The position numbers and the translations under genes are program-made. DNA of 64,000 bases. It comes from RGIG3159 sp034927685 (lineage in GTDB: Bacteria > Bacillota > Clostridia > Oscillospirales > Oscillospiraceae). Position 1 is the stretch's first letter. The number at the start of each line of letters is the position of its first letter. The notes beneath the pieces were generated by a model that was not told where the DNA came from, searched no databases, and saw nothing but the letters and a program-made list of their open reading frames with translations. The stretch covers positions 186,001 through 250,000 of the forward strand of contig JAYFPO010000023.1 in NCBI GenBank assembly GCA_034927685.1. Reading direction: 5' to 3'. Positions 34,801 through 41,774 of the stretch are shown piece after piece.

Positions 34801-35732
34801 TCAATGCTCGTCACGCTGTCCGGTATCGTCACGCTTGTGAGCGAACGACAATTTTCGAACGCATATGCTGGGATGCTTTTTATGCTATCCGGTATTGTCA
34901 CGCTCGTAAGCGCGCTGCAGCCTGAAAACTCAGATTCACTGAGGCTGGTAACCGTCGCGGGTATGACAAAATTACTCTCTGCTTTCCCGGCAGGATAACA
35001 GACAAGCTGTGTCTTATTCATGTTATACAGAACGCCGCCGTCACTAATAAACCAATTGTTTCCATCTTCTACAGCAATATTCGTGAGCGAACTACATCCG
35101 GTGAACACCTGCCCGCCAATGCTCCTCACCTTCTCCGGGATCACCACACTCGTGAGTGAGTAACAATGAAAAAACGCATAATCCCCAATGTTCGTCACGC
35201 TATCCGGTATCGTTACGTTTGTGAGTGAGCTGCACTCGGCAAACGCGCCATAGCCGATGCTCGTCACACACTCCGGTATGGTCACGCTCGCGAGTAAGTC
35301 GCACCTCACGAACGCCAAAGTACCAACGCTTGTTACTCCGGATGGAATTTCGACATTCGTGAGTGCAGAACAGTCAGCAAAGGCCTCTACGCCAATGCTC
35401 GTCACGCTATCTGGTATGGTCACGCTTGCGAGTGAGCTGCACCCGTAAAACGCGCCATCAATGCTTGTTACACCAGAGCCAATGGTTGCCGTATGAATGC
35501 TGGAGACGTATGCGTGCCAAGGAGGATAATATTCCTCTGAATATTCCGTCATCGGGCCAGTACCCTCAATCATAAGTTCGCCGTCGTCGTACAGCGTCCA
35601 GGTCAGCGCGGGGCCGCAGGTTCCGGTTGCTGTGACCGTTTCGCTGACGGCCAGGGCCGTCTCTGGCAAAATGAAAAAGAATAATGCAAACGCAATCAGG
35701 ATGGGCATCGCTATGGACAACGCTTTTTTCAT
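31899..35732 (-). CDS. BspA-like leucine-rich-repeat surface protein with Ig-like domain and cell-wall-binding repeats
   Basis: 1277 aa secreted protein. Signal peptide: MKK, hydrophobic core ALSIAMPILIAFALFFFIL, cleavage around LAV-SET. Residues about 60-820 consist of over 20 LRR_5 (BspA/TpLRR) repeats of about 23 residues, typically CSSLTSVTIPDSVTSIGxxAF. Residues about 830-910 form a Big_2 bacterial Ig-like domain (SVALNKTVLTLAPHDRETLE...VTWSTSNSAVATVSGGVV). From about 912 to the end come choline/glucan-binding type repeats (GWQxIxGKxYYF, GWQKLGGAWFYLDPADG). BspA proteins mediate adhesion in other species. No sortase motif; attachment must be non-covalent through the terminal repeats. The final repeat stops abruptly (GGDSGRMVS). 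Confidence 0.93.
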   Translation of the reverse strand: MKKALSIAMPILIAFALFFFILPETALAVSETVTATGTCGPALTWTLYDDGELMIEGTGPMTEYSEEYYPPWHAYVSSIHTATIGSGVTSIDGAFYGCSSLASVTIPDSVTSIGVEAFADCSALTNVEIPSGVTSVGTLAFVRCDLLASVTIPECVTSIGYGAFAECSSLTNVTIPDSVTNIGDYAFFHCYSLTSVVIPEKVRSIGGQVFTGCSSLTNIAVEDGNNWFISDGGVLYNMNKTQLVCYPAGKAESNFVIPATVTSLSESEFSGCSALTSVTIPDSIKSIPAYAFENCRSLTSVTIPDSVTSIEHHAFEGCSALTSVTIPNSVTSIQNNAFQDCSALTSVTIGSGVKSVSNLNLFQNCGALENVYFAGPIMDWTGRGVLDNKDQFNNALLHFTPDRCGEAVTWAMRRGSELVIEGSGAMYNLGSTSLWGAFRSKIKTVTIAAGVTSVGSYAFSNCDALTSVTIPESVTSIGSNAFGGCVSLASVTIPESVTSIGQGAFRGCNKLTSVTIPDGTTEIGDNMFGACNSLTSVTIPESVTSIGKYAFQGCCSLTDVTIPDSVTSIGDFAFISCSALTNVTIPDSVTSIGCCAFKGCSSLTSVTIPDGTTEIGYDTFEDCNALTSVTIPGSVTSIGSNAFRGCSSLTSVTIPDNVTIIGNSAFESCDSLKNVTIGSSVTIIGDYAFQTCSALTSVTIPDSVSWIGSYVFYGCHSLTSFTVSPGNTKYSSDADGVLYNKDKTVLIRHPADNIIASYAIPAGVRSISEAAFEDCRMLTSVTIGMGVTSISNDAFLSTNLTFIYGIGGTYAETYANRAGKVFVDQQVLAQSVALNKTVLTLAPHDRETLEATVLPEDASHQDVTWSTSNSAVATVSGGVVTARDPGSAIITATTRNGKTATCTVTVTSGWHEIDSYWYYFWADGQRRFGLQTIDGKQYYFTAPDGQMKTGWQWFGDSWFYLDPADGHALTGLQYVAESDGYYFFSASPSCQTLTGWQTIDGKQYYFGGSHGRMLTGWQTIGGKTYYFEGADGQMLTGWQKLDGSWCYLDPADGHAYTGLQYVAESDGYFCFNASPSCSMVTGWQTIGGKQYYFRGGDSGRMLTGWQELGSNWYYFQANGQMLTGWQKLGGAWFYLDPADGHAYTGLQYVAESDGYFYFNASPSCRMMTGWQTIHGKQYYFRGGDSGRTLTGWQELGSSWYYFQADGQALTGWQKLGGAWFYLDPADGHALTGLQYVAESDGYFCFNASPSCCMLTGWQTIGGEQHYFQGGDSGRMVS
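31900..32860 (-). repeat. Near-identical tandem super-repeats in the cell-wall-binding region
   Basis: Blocks beginning TGLQYVAESDGYxxF recur four times within the gene's 3' end. Each full block has about 86 codons: one ESDGY/SPSC unit, two or three GWQ units and the GGAWFYLDPADGHA unit. At DNA level long segments of the copies are nearly identical, which suggests recent duplication and scope for length change by recombination. Confidence 0.85.
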
Positions 35733-35820
35733 GTTTCGTACCTCTCAATTTTGTTTTGCAGGTGGAGGTCGTCTGTTCCTGCTTCCACCTTAGGGCTGCT
35801 ATGGTGGCAATGTTATTTTT

Positions 35821-35871
35821 TCCAATATTATCCAATATCCTAATTGTAGCATGGAAACTTTTCAAACTCAA
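35821..35871 (-). promoter_or_regulatory. Promoter and repeated motif of the BspA-like gene
   Basis: Reading leftward: TTGAGT at 35871-35866, 17-bp spacer, TACAAT at 35848-35843. Just downstream the plus strand shows TCCAATAT twice, spaced by 10 bp (35821-35828 and 35831-35838), in the early transcribed region where a repressor could bind. The leader is about 105 nt. Confidence 0.6.
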
Positions 35872-36230
35872 CCGAAAAACCCGCGAATACTATACGTTTT
35901 TTTCATTTTATGCCTCCACGCCTTCCATGCAGTCCAACCCGTAAAGCATTTGGCCCCCTGGCTTACGGCGCCGGAACAGGGCACAGGGGTCCGTCTGGAA
36001 CACGATTTTCAACCGGCAGCGTTCCAAGGAACGGCCTCAACCCTTTCAGTTCAGTTTCTGTGCCTAATGAACCACTTGATTCTCCGCTGCCCACGCGCCG
36101 GCGGTTTAATCTTTTGTCGCTGCGCTCCTCAAAATGACACGCGGGTTCCTTCCCATCCTGTTTCCCTCTTTGCTGAGTAGCGCACGCACCCTCCCGGCGT
36201 ACAGCATGGCAGGCAGCCTGAAACGCGCAA
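35872..36230. other. Intergenic region between BspA-like gene and spoVAC
   Basis: No convincing gene. It holds a partial REP-like end, TGTCATTTTGAGGAGCG on the minus strand (36109-36139), related to the element at 21441-21529. Short frames across it have no ribosome sites. Confidence 0.5.
36109..36139 (-). repeat. Single end of a TGTCAT-type dispersed element
   Basis: TGTCATTTTGAGGAGCGCAG on the minus strand, continuing with CGACAAAAGAT. Same motif class as the palindromic element after argS; no matching second end close by. Confidence 0.45.
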
Positions 36231-36287
36231 AAAATGGCTGCTGAAAAACGAACAGTCAAAACTGTTTCGTTCTGCAGCAGCCATTTT
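36231..36287 (-). terminator. Terminator of the spoVAC transcript
   Basis: Outer 13-bp stem AAAATGGCTGCTG / CAGCAGCCATTTT and an inner stem around AACGAACAGT, more than 20 paired bases in all, followed on the minus strand by six T (36234-36229). Confidence 0.8.
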
Positions 36288-36364
36288 GACACATCACAAC
36301 TTAACCGAAATCCCTTTGTCTTCTCTCGGTGCCCAGGCGACCATGCATCCTTGTGGGCTGCGGA

Positions 36365-36811
36365 CTACAAAACCAGGGTCAGCCAGTAAATGACGCCGTA
36401 AATTGCGCTCGCGACGGTGCCAAATACAATGACCGGCCCCGCAATCACGAACATCTTGGCGCAGGTACCCAGCGTGATCGACTCCGTCTTAAACTCCATG
36501 GCCGGCGCCACGATCGAATTGGCAAACCCGGTAATCGGAACCACCGTGCCCGCGCCTGCCAGCTTGGCGATGTTGTCGTAGACGCTGAGACCGGTCAGGA
36601 GCGCGCCCAAAAACACCATGCTGATGGAGGTGGCAGTGCCCGCGTTCTGCTGCGCCAGCCCCAGGGCCGTATAGCCGTTCTGAATCAGCTGCCCAATGAC
36701 GCAAATCAGTCCGCCCGTCCAAAAAGCGTTCAGAATATTCTTCCAAATGGGAGAATTTGGCGACTGCCGCTTCACATAGGCTTTATACTCCTTTTGACTC
36801 ATTTTGAGCAT
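36365..36811 (-). CDS. spoVAC: Stage V sporulation protein AC
   Basis: 148 aa membrane protein of the spore inner membrane; SpoVA proteins move dipicolinic acid into the forespore and out at germination. GGLICVIGQLIQNGY, LGALLTGLSVYDNIAKLAGAG and VPITGFANSIVAPAMEFKTE are the conserved SpoVAC blocks. spoVAD and spoVAE, usually adjacent, are absent; a terminator follows. Start ATG 36811 is served by AAAGGGGG, which is also the 3' arm of the hairpin after rplQ. Confidence 0.93.
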   Translation of the reverse strand: MLKMSQKEYKAYVKRQSPNSPIWKNILNAFWTGGLICVIGQLIQNGYTALGLAQQNAGTATSISMVFLGALLTGLSVYDNIAKLAGAGTVVPITGFANSIVAPAMEFKTESITLGTCAKMFVIAGPVIVFGTVASAIYGVIYWLTLVL

Positions 36812-36814
36812 AAT

Positions 36815-36856
36815 AAAACCCCCTTTGGCACTATTTTGGCCAAAAGGGGGTTTTTT
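36815..36856. terminator. rplQ terminator overlapping the spoVAC ribosome site
   Basis: On the minus strand AAAACCCCCTTTTGGC pairs with GCCAAAGGGGGTTTT (one bulged base), followed by TTTTATT. On the plus strand six T follow the mirrored stem, so it can end transcripts in both directions. The GGGGG of the 3' arm is the Shine-Dalgarno of spoVAC. Confidence 0.75.
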
Positions 36857-36869
36857 ATCAGAAACTTTT

Positions 36870-37211
36870 TTAAACCAATTCGATGACTGCCGTCTCGGCT
36901 GCGTCGCCGCGGCGCGCGCCCAGTCTGGTCACTCTCGTGTAACCGCCGTTGCGCTCCTTGTACTTGGGAGCGACCTCGTCGAACAACTTCTTTGCCACGT
37001 CCTCGCGGGTCAGATAGGAAACGGCTCTGCGGTAGTTGGACAGGCCTCCCTTCTTACCCAGAGAAATCAGCTTCTCTGTGATGGGCTGGACTTCCTTGGC
37101 ACGGCAGAACGTCGTCTCCAGCTTGCCCTTTTCCAGCAGATCGGTGGCCTGCTGCCGGAGCAGCGCTTTTCTCTGTGTGCTGGTCTTGCCCAGCTTACGG
37201 GTTCCAAACAT
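36870..37211 (-). CDS. rplQ: 50S ribosomal protein L17
   Basis: 113 aa, last gene of the alpha operon. The start FGTRKLGKTSTQRKALLRQQ is typical (standard proteins have RKLGR-SxHR). Normal length for Firmicutes. Lies near the peptide exit tunnel. Follows rpoA by 25 nt and ends in the hairpin that precedes spoVAC. Confidence 0.97.
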   Translation of the reverse strand: MFGTRKLGKTSTQRKALLRQQATDLLEKGKLETTFCRAKEVQPITEKLISLGKKGGLSNYRRAVSYLTREDVAKKLFDEVAPKYKERNGGYTRVTRLGARRGDAAETAVIELV

Positions 37212-37236
37212 CGTCTTTACCTCCTTCTAACAAGGC

Positions 37237-38202
37237 TCAGTTATTATTGTTGTTGGCGGAATCATCGCTGGCCAGGCTGAGGCCCATCATCGCCAACTTG
37301 TTCTGCACTTCTTCCAGCGACTTTCTGCCCATGTTGCGAACCTTCATCATGTCCTCGCCGCTTCTGGAGATCAGATCCTCGACGTTGTTGATGTTGGCAC
37401 GCTTTAGGCAGTTGAAGCTACGAACCGACAGGTCCAGCTCCTCAATGGTGAGCTCCAAGACCTTGTCGCGATGTGACTCCACCTTGTCGACCACGGTGGA
37501 CTTACTGGCTACGTTCTCCGAGAGATCCGTGAACAGCGCCAGATGATCGGTCAGGATTTTTGCGCCGAGGGATACCGCGTCTCTCGCAGAGATCGTGGAA
37601 TCCGTCCATACCTCAAGTGTCAGCTTGTCATAGTCGGTCATGTTGCCCACGCGGGTGTTCTCCACCGTATAGTTGACTTTGTAGACCGGCGTGTAGATCG
37701 AGTCGATTGCAATGACGCCAATGGGCATCTGGGGATTCTTGTTCCGGTCCGCCGGCACATAGCCGCGGCCGTGACTCATGGTGATCTCCATGTTGAAGGT
37801 CGCATCCGGACCCAAAGTGCAGAGATGCAGCTCCGGGTTCAGAATTTCCACGTCGGAATCCGCTTTGATGTCGCCGGCCGTGACCTCGCACTCGCCAGTC
37901 GCGTCAATATAAACGGTCTTCACACCCTGGCAGTGCAGCCGGGCAATGATCTTCTTCACGTTCAGCACGATCTCCGTCACGTCTTCCTTGACGCCGGGAA
38001 TCGTAGAAAACTCATGCTGTACACCGGCGATCTTGATGGAGGTCGCGGCGGTGCCTGGCAGGGAAGAAAGAAGAATCCTTCTCAGGGAATTGCCCAGGGT
38101 CGTGCCATAGCCTCTCTCCAGCGGTTCTACGACATATTTGCCGTAGGCGCCGTTTTCGGGAGAATCCAAACACTCAATGCGGGGCTTCTCAATTTCTACC
38201 AT
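37237..38202 (-). CDS. rpoA: RNA polymerase subunit alpha
   Basis: 321 aa. The N-terminal assembly domain begins with KPRIECLDSPENGAYGKYVV and includes LGNSLRRILLSSLPG; the C-terminal domain, which binds UP elements and activators, shows LDLSVRSFNCLKRANINNVEDL and MGRKSLEEVQNKL. An asparagine-rich tail (NNNNN) closes the protein. Preceded by a 79-nt gap after rpsD. Confidence 0.98.
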   Translation of the reverse strand: MVEIEKPRIECLDSPENGAYGKYVVEPLERGYGTTLGNSLRRILLSSLPGTAATSIKIAGVQHEFSTIPGVKEDVTEIVLNVKKIIARLHCQGVKTVYIDATGECEVTAGDIKADSDVEILNPELHLCTLGPDATFNMEITMSHGRGYVPADRNKNPQMPIGVIAIDSIYTPVYKVNYTVENTRVGNMTDYDKLTLEVWTDSTISARDAVSLGAKILTDHLALFTDLSENVASKSTVVDKVESHRDKVLELTIEELDLSVRSFNCLKRANINNVEDLISRSGEDMMKVRNMGRKSLEEVQNKLAMMGLSLASDDSANNNNN

Positions 38203-38281
38203 TTACTAAATACCCTCCTTGTAACTGCGAAACAACGCTTCGCTGCCGATTTTCAGCTTACCAATAGACGAGGGTCAAGCA

Positions 38282-38878
38282 TTACTTGGAGTACAATTCG
38301 ACGATCAGATGCTCTTCAATCTCGAAGTCGATGTCGTCTCTTGCGGGCATCGCAATAACCTTGCCCTGAAGGGTGTTTTTGTCTCTGTCCAGCCACTTGG
38401 GGGCCGCGACAAAAGCATCGGCTTCCTTCATCATCTTGAAACGGGTAGCGGATTGGCTCTTCTCGCAGACTGCGATCACATCATCCACCTTCACCAGATA
38501 GGAGGGGATGTTGACGCGCTTGCCGTTGACGATAAAATGGCCATGGTTGACCATCTGACGGGCTTCGCGGCGAGACGCGGCAAAGCCGAGACGGTAAACA
38601 ACATTGTCCAATCTGCGCTCAATGAGGCTCAGCAGGTTTTCACCGGTGTTGCCGCCGGCGCGGTCGGCTTTCTCGTAGTACATCCGGAACTGTTTCTCCA
38701 GAATGCCATATACGAATCTAACCTTCTGTTTTTCCTGGAGCTGGAGTGCATATTCGGATTTCTTATGCCGTCTCTGACCGCCGGGGTTTTTATTGGAAGA
38801 CTTATTATAGCCCATGGCAGCGGGAGATACGCCAAGGGTTCTGCAGCGCTTGAGAATCGGCTGTGTATTCTTCGCCAT
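38282..38878 (-). CDS. rpsD: 30S ribosomal protein S4
   Basis: 198 aa primary rRNA-binding protein. KVRFVYGILEKQFRMYYEKA and the S4 RNA-binding domain RLDNVVYRLGFAASRREARQ are clear. In other bacteria S4 represses the alpha operon. The N-terminus MAKNTQPILKRCRTLG lacks zinc-binding cysteines (only one Cys in the first 20 residues), so this is the zinc-independent form. Start ATG 38878; the frame extends 18 codons upstream without need. Confidence 0.97.
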   Translation of the reverse strand: MAKNTQPILKRCRTLGVSPAAMGYNKSSNKNPGGQRRHKKSEYALQLQEKQKVRFVYGILEKQFRMYYEKADRAGGNTGENLLSLIERRLDNVVYRLGFAASRREARQMVNHGHFIVNGKRVNIPSYLVKVDDVIAVCEKSQSATRFKMMKEADAFVAAPKWLDRDKNTLQGKVIAMPARDDIDFEIEEHLIVELYSK

Positions 38879-38901
38879 TACTTTGTTTCCTCCTTCACGA
38901 A

Positions 38902-39303
38902 TTAGACACGGCGTCTCTTGGGAGGACGGCAACCATTGTGAGGAATGGGAGTGACGTCCTTAATCATGGTAACGTCGAGACCGGCGGACTGCAGCGCGCG
39001 AATCGCGGCTTCACGTCCCTGACCGGGTCCCTTCACGTACACTTCCACGGTCTTGAGGCCGTAGCTCTCAATTGCGGCCTTGGCAGCGGTTTCCGCAGCC
39101 ATCTGGGCGGCAAATGGAGTGGACTTCTTGGAGCCGCGGAAACCCAGCCCGCCGGAGGAGGCCCAGGACAGCGCATTACCATTGGCATCCGTCAAGGTAA
39201 CCATGGTATTATTGAACGAAGAGCGGATATGCGCGGTGCCCTTCTCTACATTTTTCCGCTCGCGGCGGCGCTTAACAACTTTTTTTGCAGCAGCTTTGGC
39301 CAT
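38902..39303 (-). CDS. rpsK: 30S ribosomal protein S11
   Basis: 133 aa platform protein. GTAHIRSSFNNTMVTLTDANG, the VYVKGPGQGREAAIRALQ block and the C-terminal DVTPIPHNGCRPPKRRRV are invariant family features. The Asn-Gly in PHNG is the site of isoaspartate in studied S11 proteins. Confidence 0.98.
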   Translation of the reverse strand: MAKAAAKKVVKRRRERKNVEKGTAHIRSSFNNTMVTLTDANGNALSWASSGGLGFRGSKKSTPFAAQMAAETAAKAAIESYGLKTVEVYVKGPGQGREAAIRALQSAGLDVTMIKDVTPIPHNGCRPPKRRRV

Positions 39304-39317
39304 GACATATCCCTCCC

Positions 39318-39686
39318 TTACTTCTTCTTATTTGCAATGGTCTTTTTGGGGCCCTTGCGAGTTCTGGCGTTGGTCTTCGTGCGCTGACCGTGAACGGGCA
39401 GACCGCGACGGTGACGAACCCCGCGATAACAGCCGATTTCGGTCATCCGCTTGATGTTCAGCGCAACCTCGCGCCGCTTATCGCCTTCAATGATATAGTT
39501 CTTATCAATGACCTCGCGAAGCGCGGCCTCCTGATCCTCAGTCAAATCCTTGACGCGGGTATCGGGATTGATGCCGGCCTTCTGCAAAATTTCGCTTGCG
39601 CTTTTTCTGCCGATGCCGAAAATATAAGTCAGTCCGATTTCAATTCTTTTTTCTCTGGGCAGGTCAATACCAGCAATACGTGCCAT
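39318..39686 (-). CDS. rpsM: 30S ribosomal protein S13
   Basis: 122 aa head protein that contacts the P-site tRNA. ARIAGIDLPREKRIEIGLTY at the start and RGLPVHGQRTKTNARTRKGP at the end are diagnostic. The basic tail GPKKTIANKKK reaches toward tRNA. Confidence 0.98.
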   Translation of the reverse strand: MARIAGIDLPREKRIEIGLTYIFGIGRKSASEILQKAGINPDTRVKDLTEDQEAALREVIDKNYIIEGDKRREVALNIKRMTEIGCYRGVRHRRGLPVHGQRTKTNARTRKGPKKTIANKKK

Positions 39687-39706
39687 ATTTCTTAAAGCAC
39701 CTCCTA

Positions 39707-39820
39707 TCAGCCTTGTCTTTGCTTATGCTTGGGATTTTCGCAAATTACCATTACGCGGCCCTTGCGCTTAATGACTTTGCATTTGTCGCACATGGGCTTT
39801 ACGGACGGTCTAACTTTCAT
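39707..39820 (-). CDS. rpmJ: 50S ribosomal protein L36
   Basis: 37 aa zinc-ribbon protein reading MKVRPSVKPMCDKCKVIKRK and ending CENPKHKQRQG. The ligands Cys11, Cys14, Cys27 and His32 are all present, so this is the zinc-binding (C+) form. It lies between infA and rpsM as in most Firmicutes. Confidence 0.97.
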   Translation of the reverse strand: MKVRPSVKPMCDKCKVIKRKGRVMVICENPKHKQRQG

Positions 39821-39850
39821 ACTGTTACCTCCATTTGAGAACAACTGTCT

Positions 39851-40069
39851 CTACTTGCTTCTCCACGTGATCCTTCCGCGGGTCAGATCGTACGGAGACA
39901 TCTGTACCGTTACCTTGTCGCCGGGAAGAATCTTGATAAAATTCATCCGGAGCTTGCCGGAAATGTGTGCCAGAATGATGTGGCCGTTGCCGATATCAAC
40001 GGAAAACATTGCATTCGGCAGCGCATCAGTTACGATGCCCTCAAGCTCGATTACGTCGTCTTTGGCCAA
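39851..40069 (-). CDS. infA: Translation initiation factor IF-1 (TTG start)
   Basis: 72 aa OB-fold factor that binds the A site during initiation. Family N-termini are MAKDDVIExEG; here the matching codon is TTG at 40069 (then AKDDVIELEGIVTDALPNAM), giving exactly the standard length. The open frame extends upstream to an ATG at 40141 but that is overlap with the KOW gene. The TTG lies one base after the KOW stop with GGGGGT 10 nt before it. Confidence 0.93.
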   Translation of the reverse strand: MAKDDVIELEGIVTDALPNAMFSVDIGNGHIILAHISGKLRMNFIKILPGDKVTVQMSPYDLTRGRITWRSK

Positions 40070-40070
40070 G

Positions 40071-40364
40071 TTAATTTTTACCCCCTTGGTTTTGACATGG
40101 AAGAGTTTGGCAAAATACCGCCAACTCTCTTCGTAAATCACTGTTGAGTACTTTGTCGCCGGAGCGCAGCTTTGCCGCGACTCTGGATTCAGCCCGGGCA
40201 GCCAGCCGGAGTTGCCTGCGGTTTTTCCGCTTCGGCTTTTCCAGCTTTCTGTTTTTCCCGTCGGCGATCAGGACGTACTCTCCTTCCGTCTCAATGACGA
40301 AGAAGTACTTCCCTCTGTCGCGGCCGGACAAGGCAGTGACGATGTCCGACTTTGATAGTTCCAT
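40071..40364 (-). CDS. KOW-domain RNA-binding protein, L14e/YlxQ-position type
   Basis: 97 aa basic protein. SKSDIVTALSGRDRGKYFFVIE is a KOW motif as in ribosomal L14e/L27e-like proteins, followed by a very basic segment KNRKLEKPKRKNRRQLRLAA. The gene occupies the map-infA interval in many Clostridia. Probably ribosome-associated; exact role unknown. Ends one base before the infA TTG. Confidence 0.85.
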   Translation of the reverse strand: MELSKSDIVTALSGRDRGKYFFVIETEGEYVLIADGKNRKLEKPKRKNRRQLRLAARAESRVAAKLRSGDKVLNSDLRRELAVFCQTLPCQNQGGKN

Positions 40365-40369
40365 ATCTT

Positions 40370-41125
40370 CTATCGCTCCCCGGCGACGGTGAGAATTTCC
40401 GGCTCGCCGTCTTGAATGAGCACAGTATTTTCATAGTGGGCCGCAAGCTTCCCGTCCTTTGTCACCGTTGTCCAGTGGTCCTTCAGCACCTCGACTTCCC
40501 AGGTGCCCACATTGACCATGGGTTCAATGGCGATCGTCATTCCGCGAATCAGCCTCGGTCCTCTTCCCGGAGCACCGTAATTCGGTACGCTCGGCTCCTC
40601 GTGCATGTTTGCGCCGACGCCGTGACCGACGAAGTCGCGAACCACAGAAAAGCCGTTTTTCTCCACATAGCTCTGTACGGCATGGGAGATATCAGAGACA
40701 CGATAGCCCTGGCGCGCAAATTTCAGCCCCTCGAAAAAACTCTGCCTCGTGACATCAATGAGCCTCTTTGCCTCCGGTGAAATCTCGCCGCAGGCATAGG
40801 TTGCGGCACAGTCGCCATGAAAGCCTCCATAGTACGCGCCCACGTCCACGCTGACGATGTCGCCTTCCCGCAGCTTCCGATGGTTCGGAATGCCGTGGAT
40901 CACGACTTCGTTGACAGAAACACACGCGCTGGCGGGATAACCGCCGTAATGGAGAAAAGATGGCGTCGCGCCTTGCGACATGATAAAATCGTGAACCGCT
41001 TTGTCGATCTCAAGCGTGGTGACGCCGGGCCTTACCATTTTACCTGCCAGGGCACGCGCTTCCGCGGTAATTTTACAGGCCTTGCGCATCACGACGAGTT
41101 CGCGCTCAATTTTTACAGGTATCAT
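40370..41125 (-). CDS. map: Methionine aminopeptidase, type I
   Basis: 251 aa cytosolic metalloenzyme that removes initiator Met. HYGGYPASACVSVNEVVIHGIP, DIVSVDVGAYYGGFHGDCA (metal Asp pair), VGHGVGANMHEEPSVPNYG (His ligand) and the late MTIAIEPMVN (Glu) are all in place. Start overlaps the adk stop by 4 nt. Lacks the zinc-finger extension of some type Ic enzymes. Confidence 0.97.
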   Translation of the reverse strand: MIPVKIERELVVMRKACKITAEARALAGKMVRPGVTTLEIDKAVHDFIMSQGATPSFLHYGGYPASACVSVNEVVIHGIPNHRKLREGDIVSVDVGAYYGGFHGDCAATYACGEISPEAKRLIDVTRQSFFEGLKFARQGYRVSDISHAVQSYVEKNGFSVVRDFVGHGVGANMHEEPSVPNYGAPGRGPRLIRGMTIAIEPMVNVGTWEVEVLKDHWTTVTKDGKLAAHYENTVLIQDGEPEILTVAGER

Positions 41126-41760
41126 TGCGGAATCCCCAATGCCGCCAGAATGTCACGAGTCGCATGTTCGATGGGCTGATCGCCATTCACAAGCTTCAGC
41201 TTATGAAGGTTTTCGTAAAAGCCCTTGAGCGCCTCGGTCTCCTCGTGGAACACCTTCAGCCTGTTTTTCACGGTTTCCGGCGCGTCGTCCTTGCGGACAA
41301 CGAGCGCTCCGCCGCAGGCGTCGCAGATGCCCTCGCGTTTGGGCGGGTTTGCCGTAATATGATAGCTTACGCCGCAGCTGCCGCAGACGCGGCGGCCAGT
41401 CATTCGCTTTTCAATCACAGCGTCGTCGATCTCAATGGATATGACACAGTCCATCTGAACGCCCGCATCCTCCAGAGCCTGGGCCTGTGGGATGGTGCGC
41501 GGCATGCCGTCCAGAATAAAGCCGCCCGCGCAGTCGTCTCTGCGGACCCGTTCCGCGACGATGCCGATGATGACATCGTCAGGAACGAGTTTGCCCGCGT
41601 CCATGAAGCTCTTGGCCTTCAAGCCGATCTCCGTGCCGTTTTTGATGGCCTCTCTGAGAATATTCCCCGTAGAGATGGTAGGAATACCCAACTTGGCGGC
41701 AATAATTTCCGCCTGGGTCCCCTTCCCCGCGCCGGGGGCGCCTAACAAAATCAGCTTCAT
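41122..41760 (-). CDS. adk: Adenylate kinase
   Basis: 212 aa. P-loop GAPGAGKGT at the N-terminus, PTISTGNILREAI, FILDGMPRTIPQAQAL (commonly DGFPRT) and the LID RRVCGSCGVSYH...CDACGG with a four-cysteine zinc site common to Gram-positive enzymes. Placement between secY and map is standard in Firmicutes. Confidence 0.97.
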   Translation of the reverse strand: MKLILLGAPGAGKGTQAEIIAAKLGIPTISTGNILREAIKNGTEIGLKAKSFMDAGKLVPDDVIIGIVAERVRRDDCAGGFILDGMPRTIPQAQALEDAGVQMDCVISIEIDDAVIEKRMTGRRVCGSCGVSYHITANPPKREGICDACGGALVVRKDDAPETVKNRLKVFHEETEALKGFYENLHKLKLVNGDQPIEHATRDILAALGIPQ

Positions 41761-41774
41761 CGTTACTCCACCCC

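Noticed and set aside
31900..35400. Regular repeats that might suggest a CRISPR array
   Set aside because: They code for LRR and wall-binding repeats in a single frame; no unique spacers of constant length.
36286..36364. TTGACA on the plus strand after the spoVAC terminator
   Set aside because: No -10 box at proper spacing and no plus-strand gene downstream.
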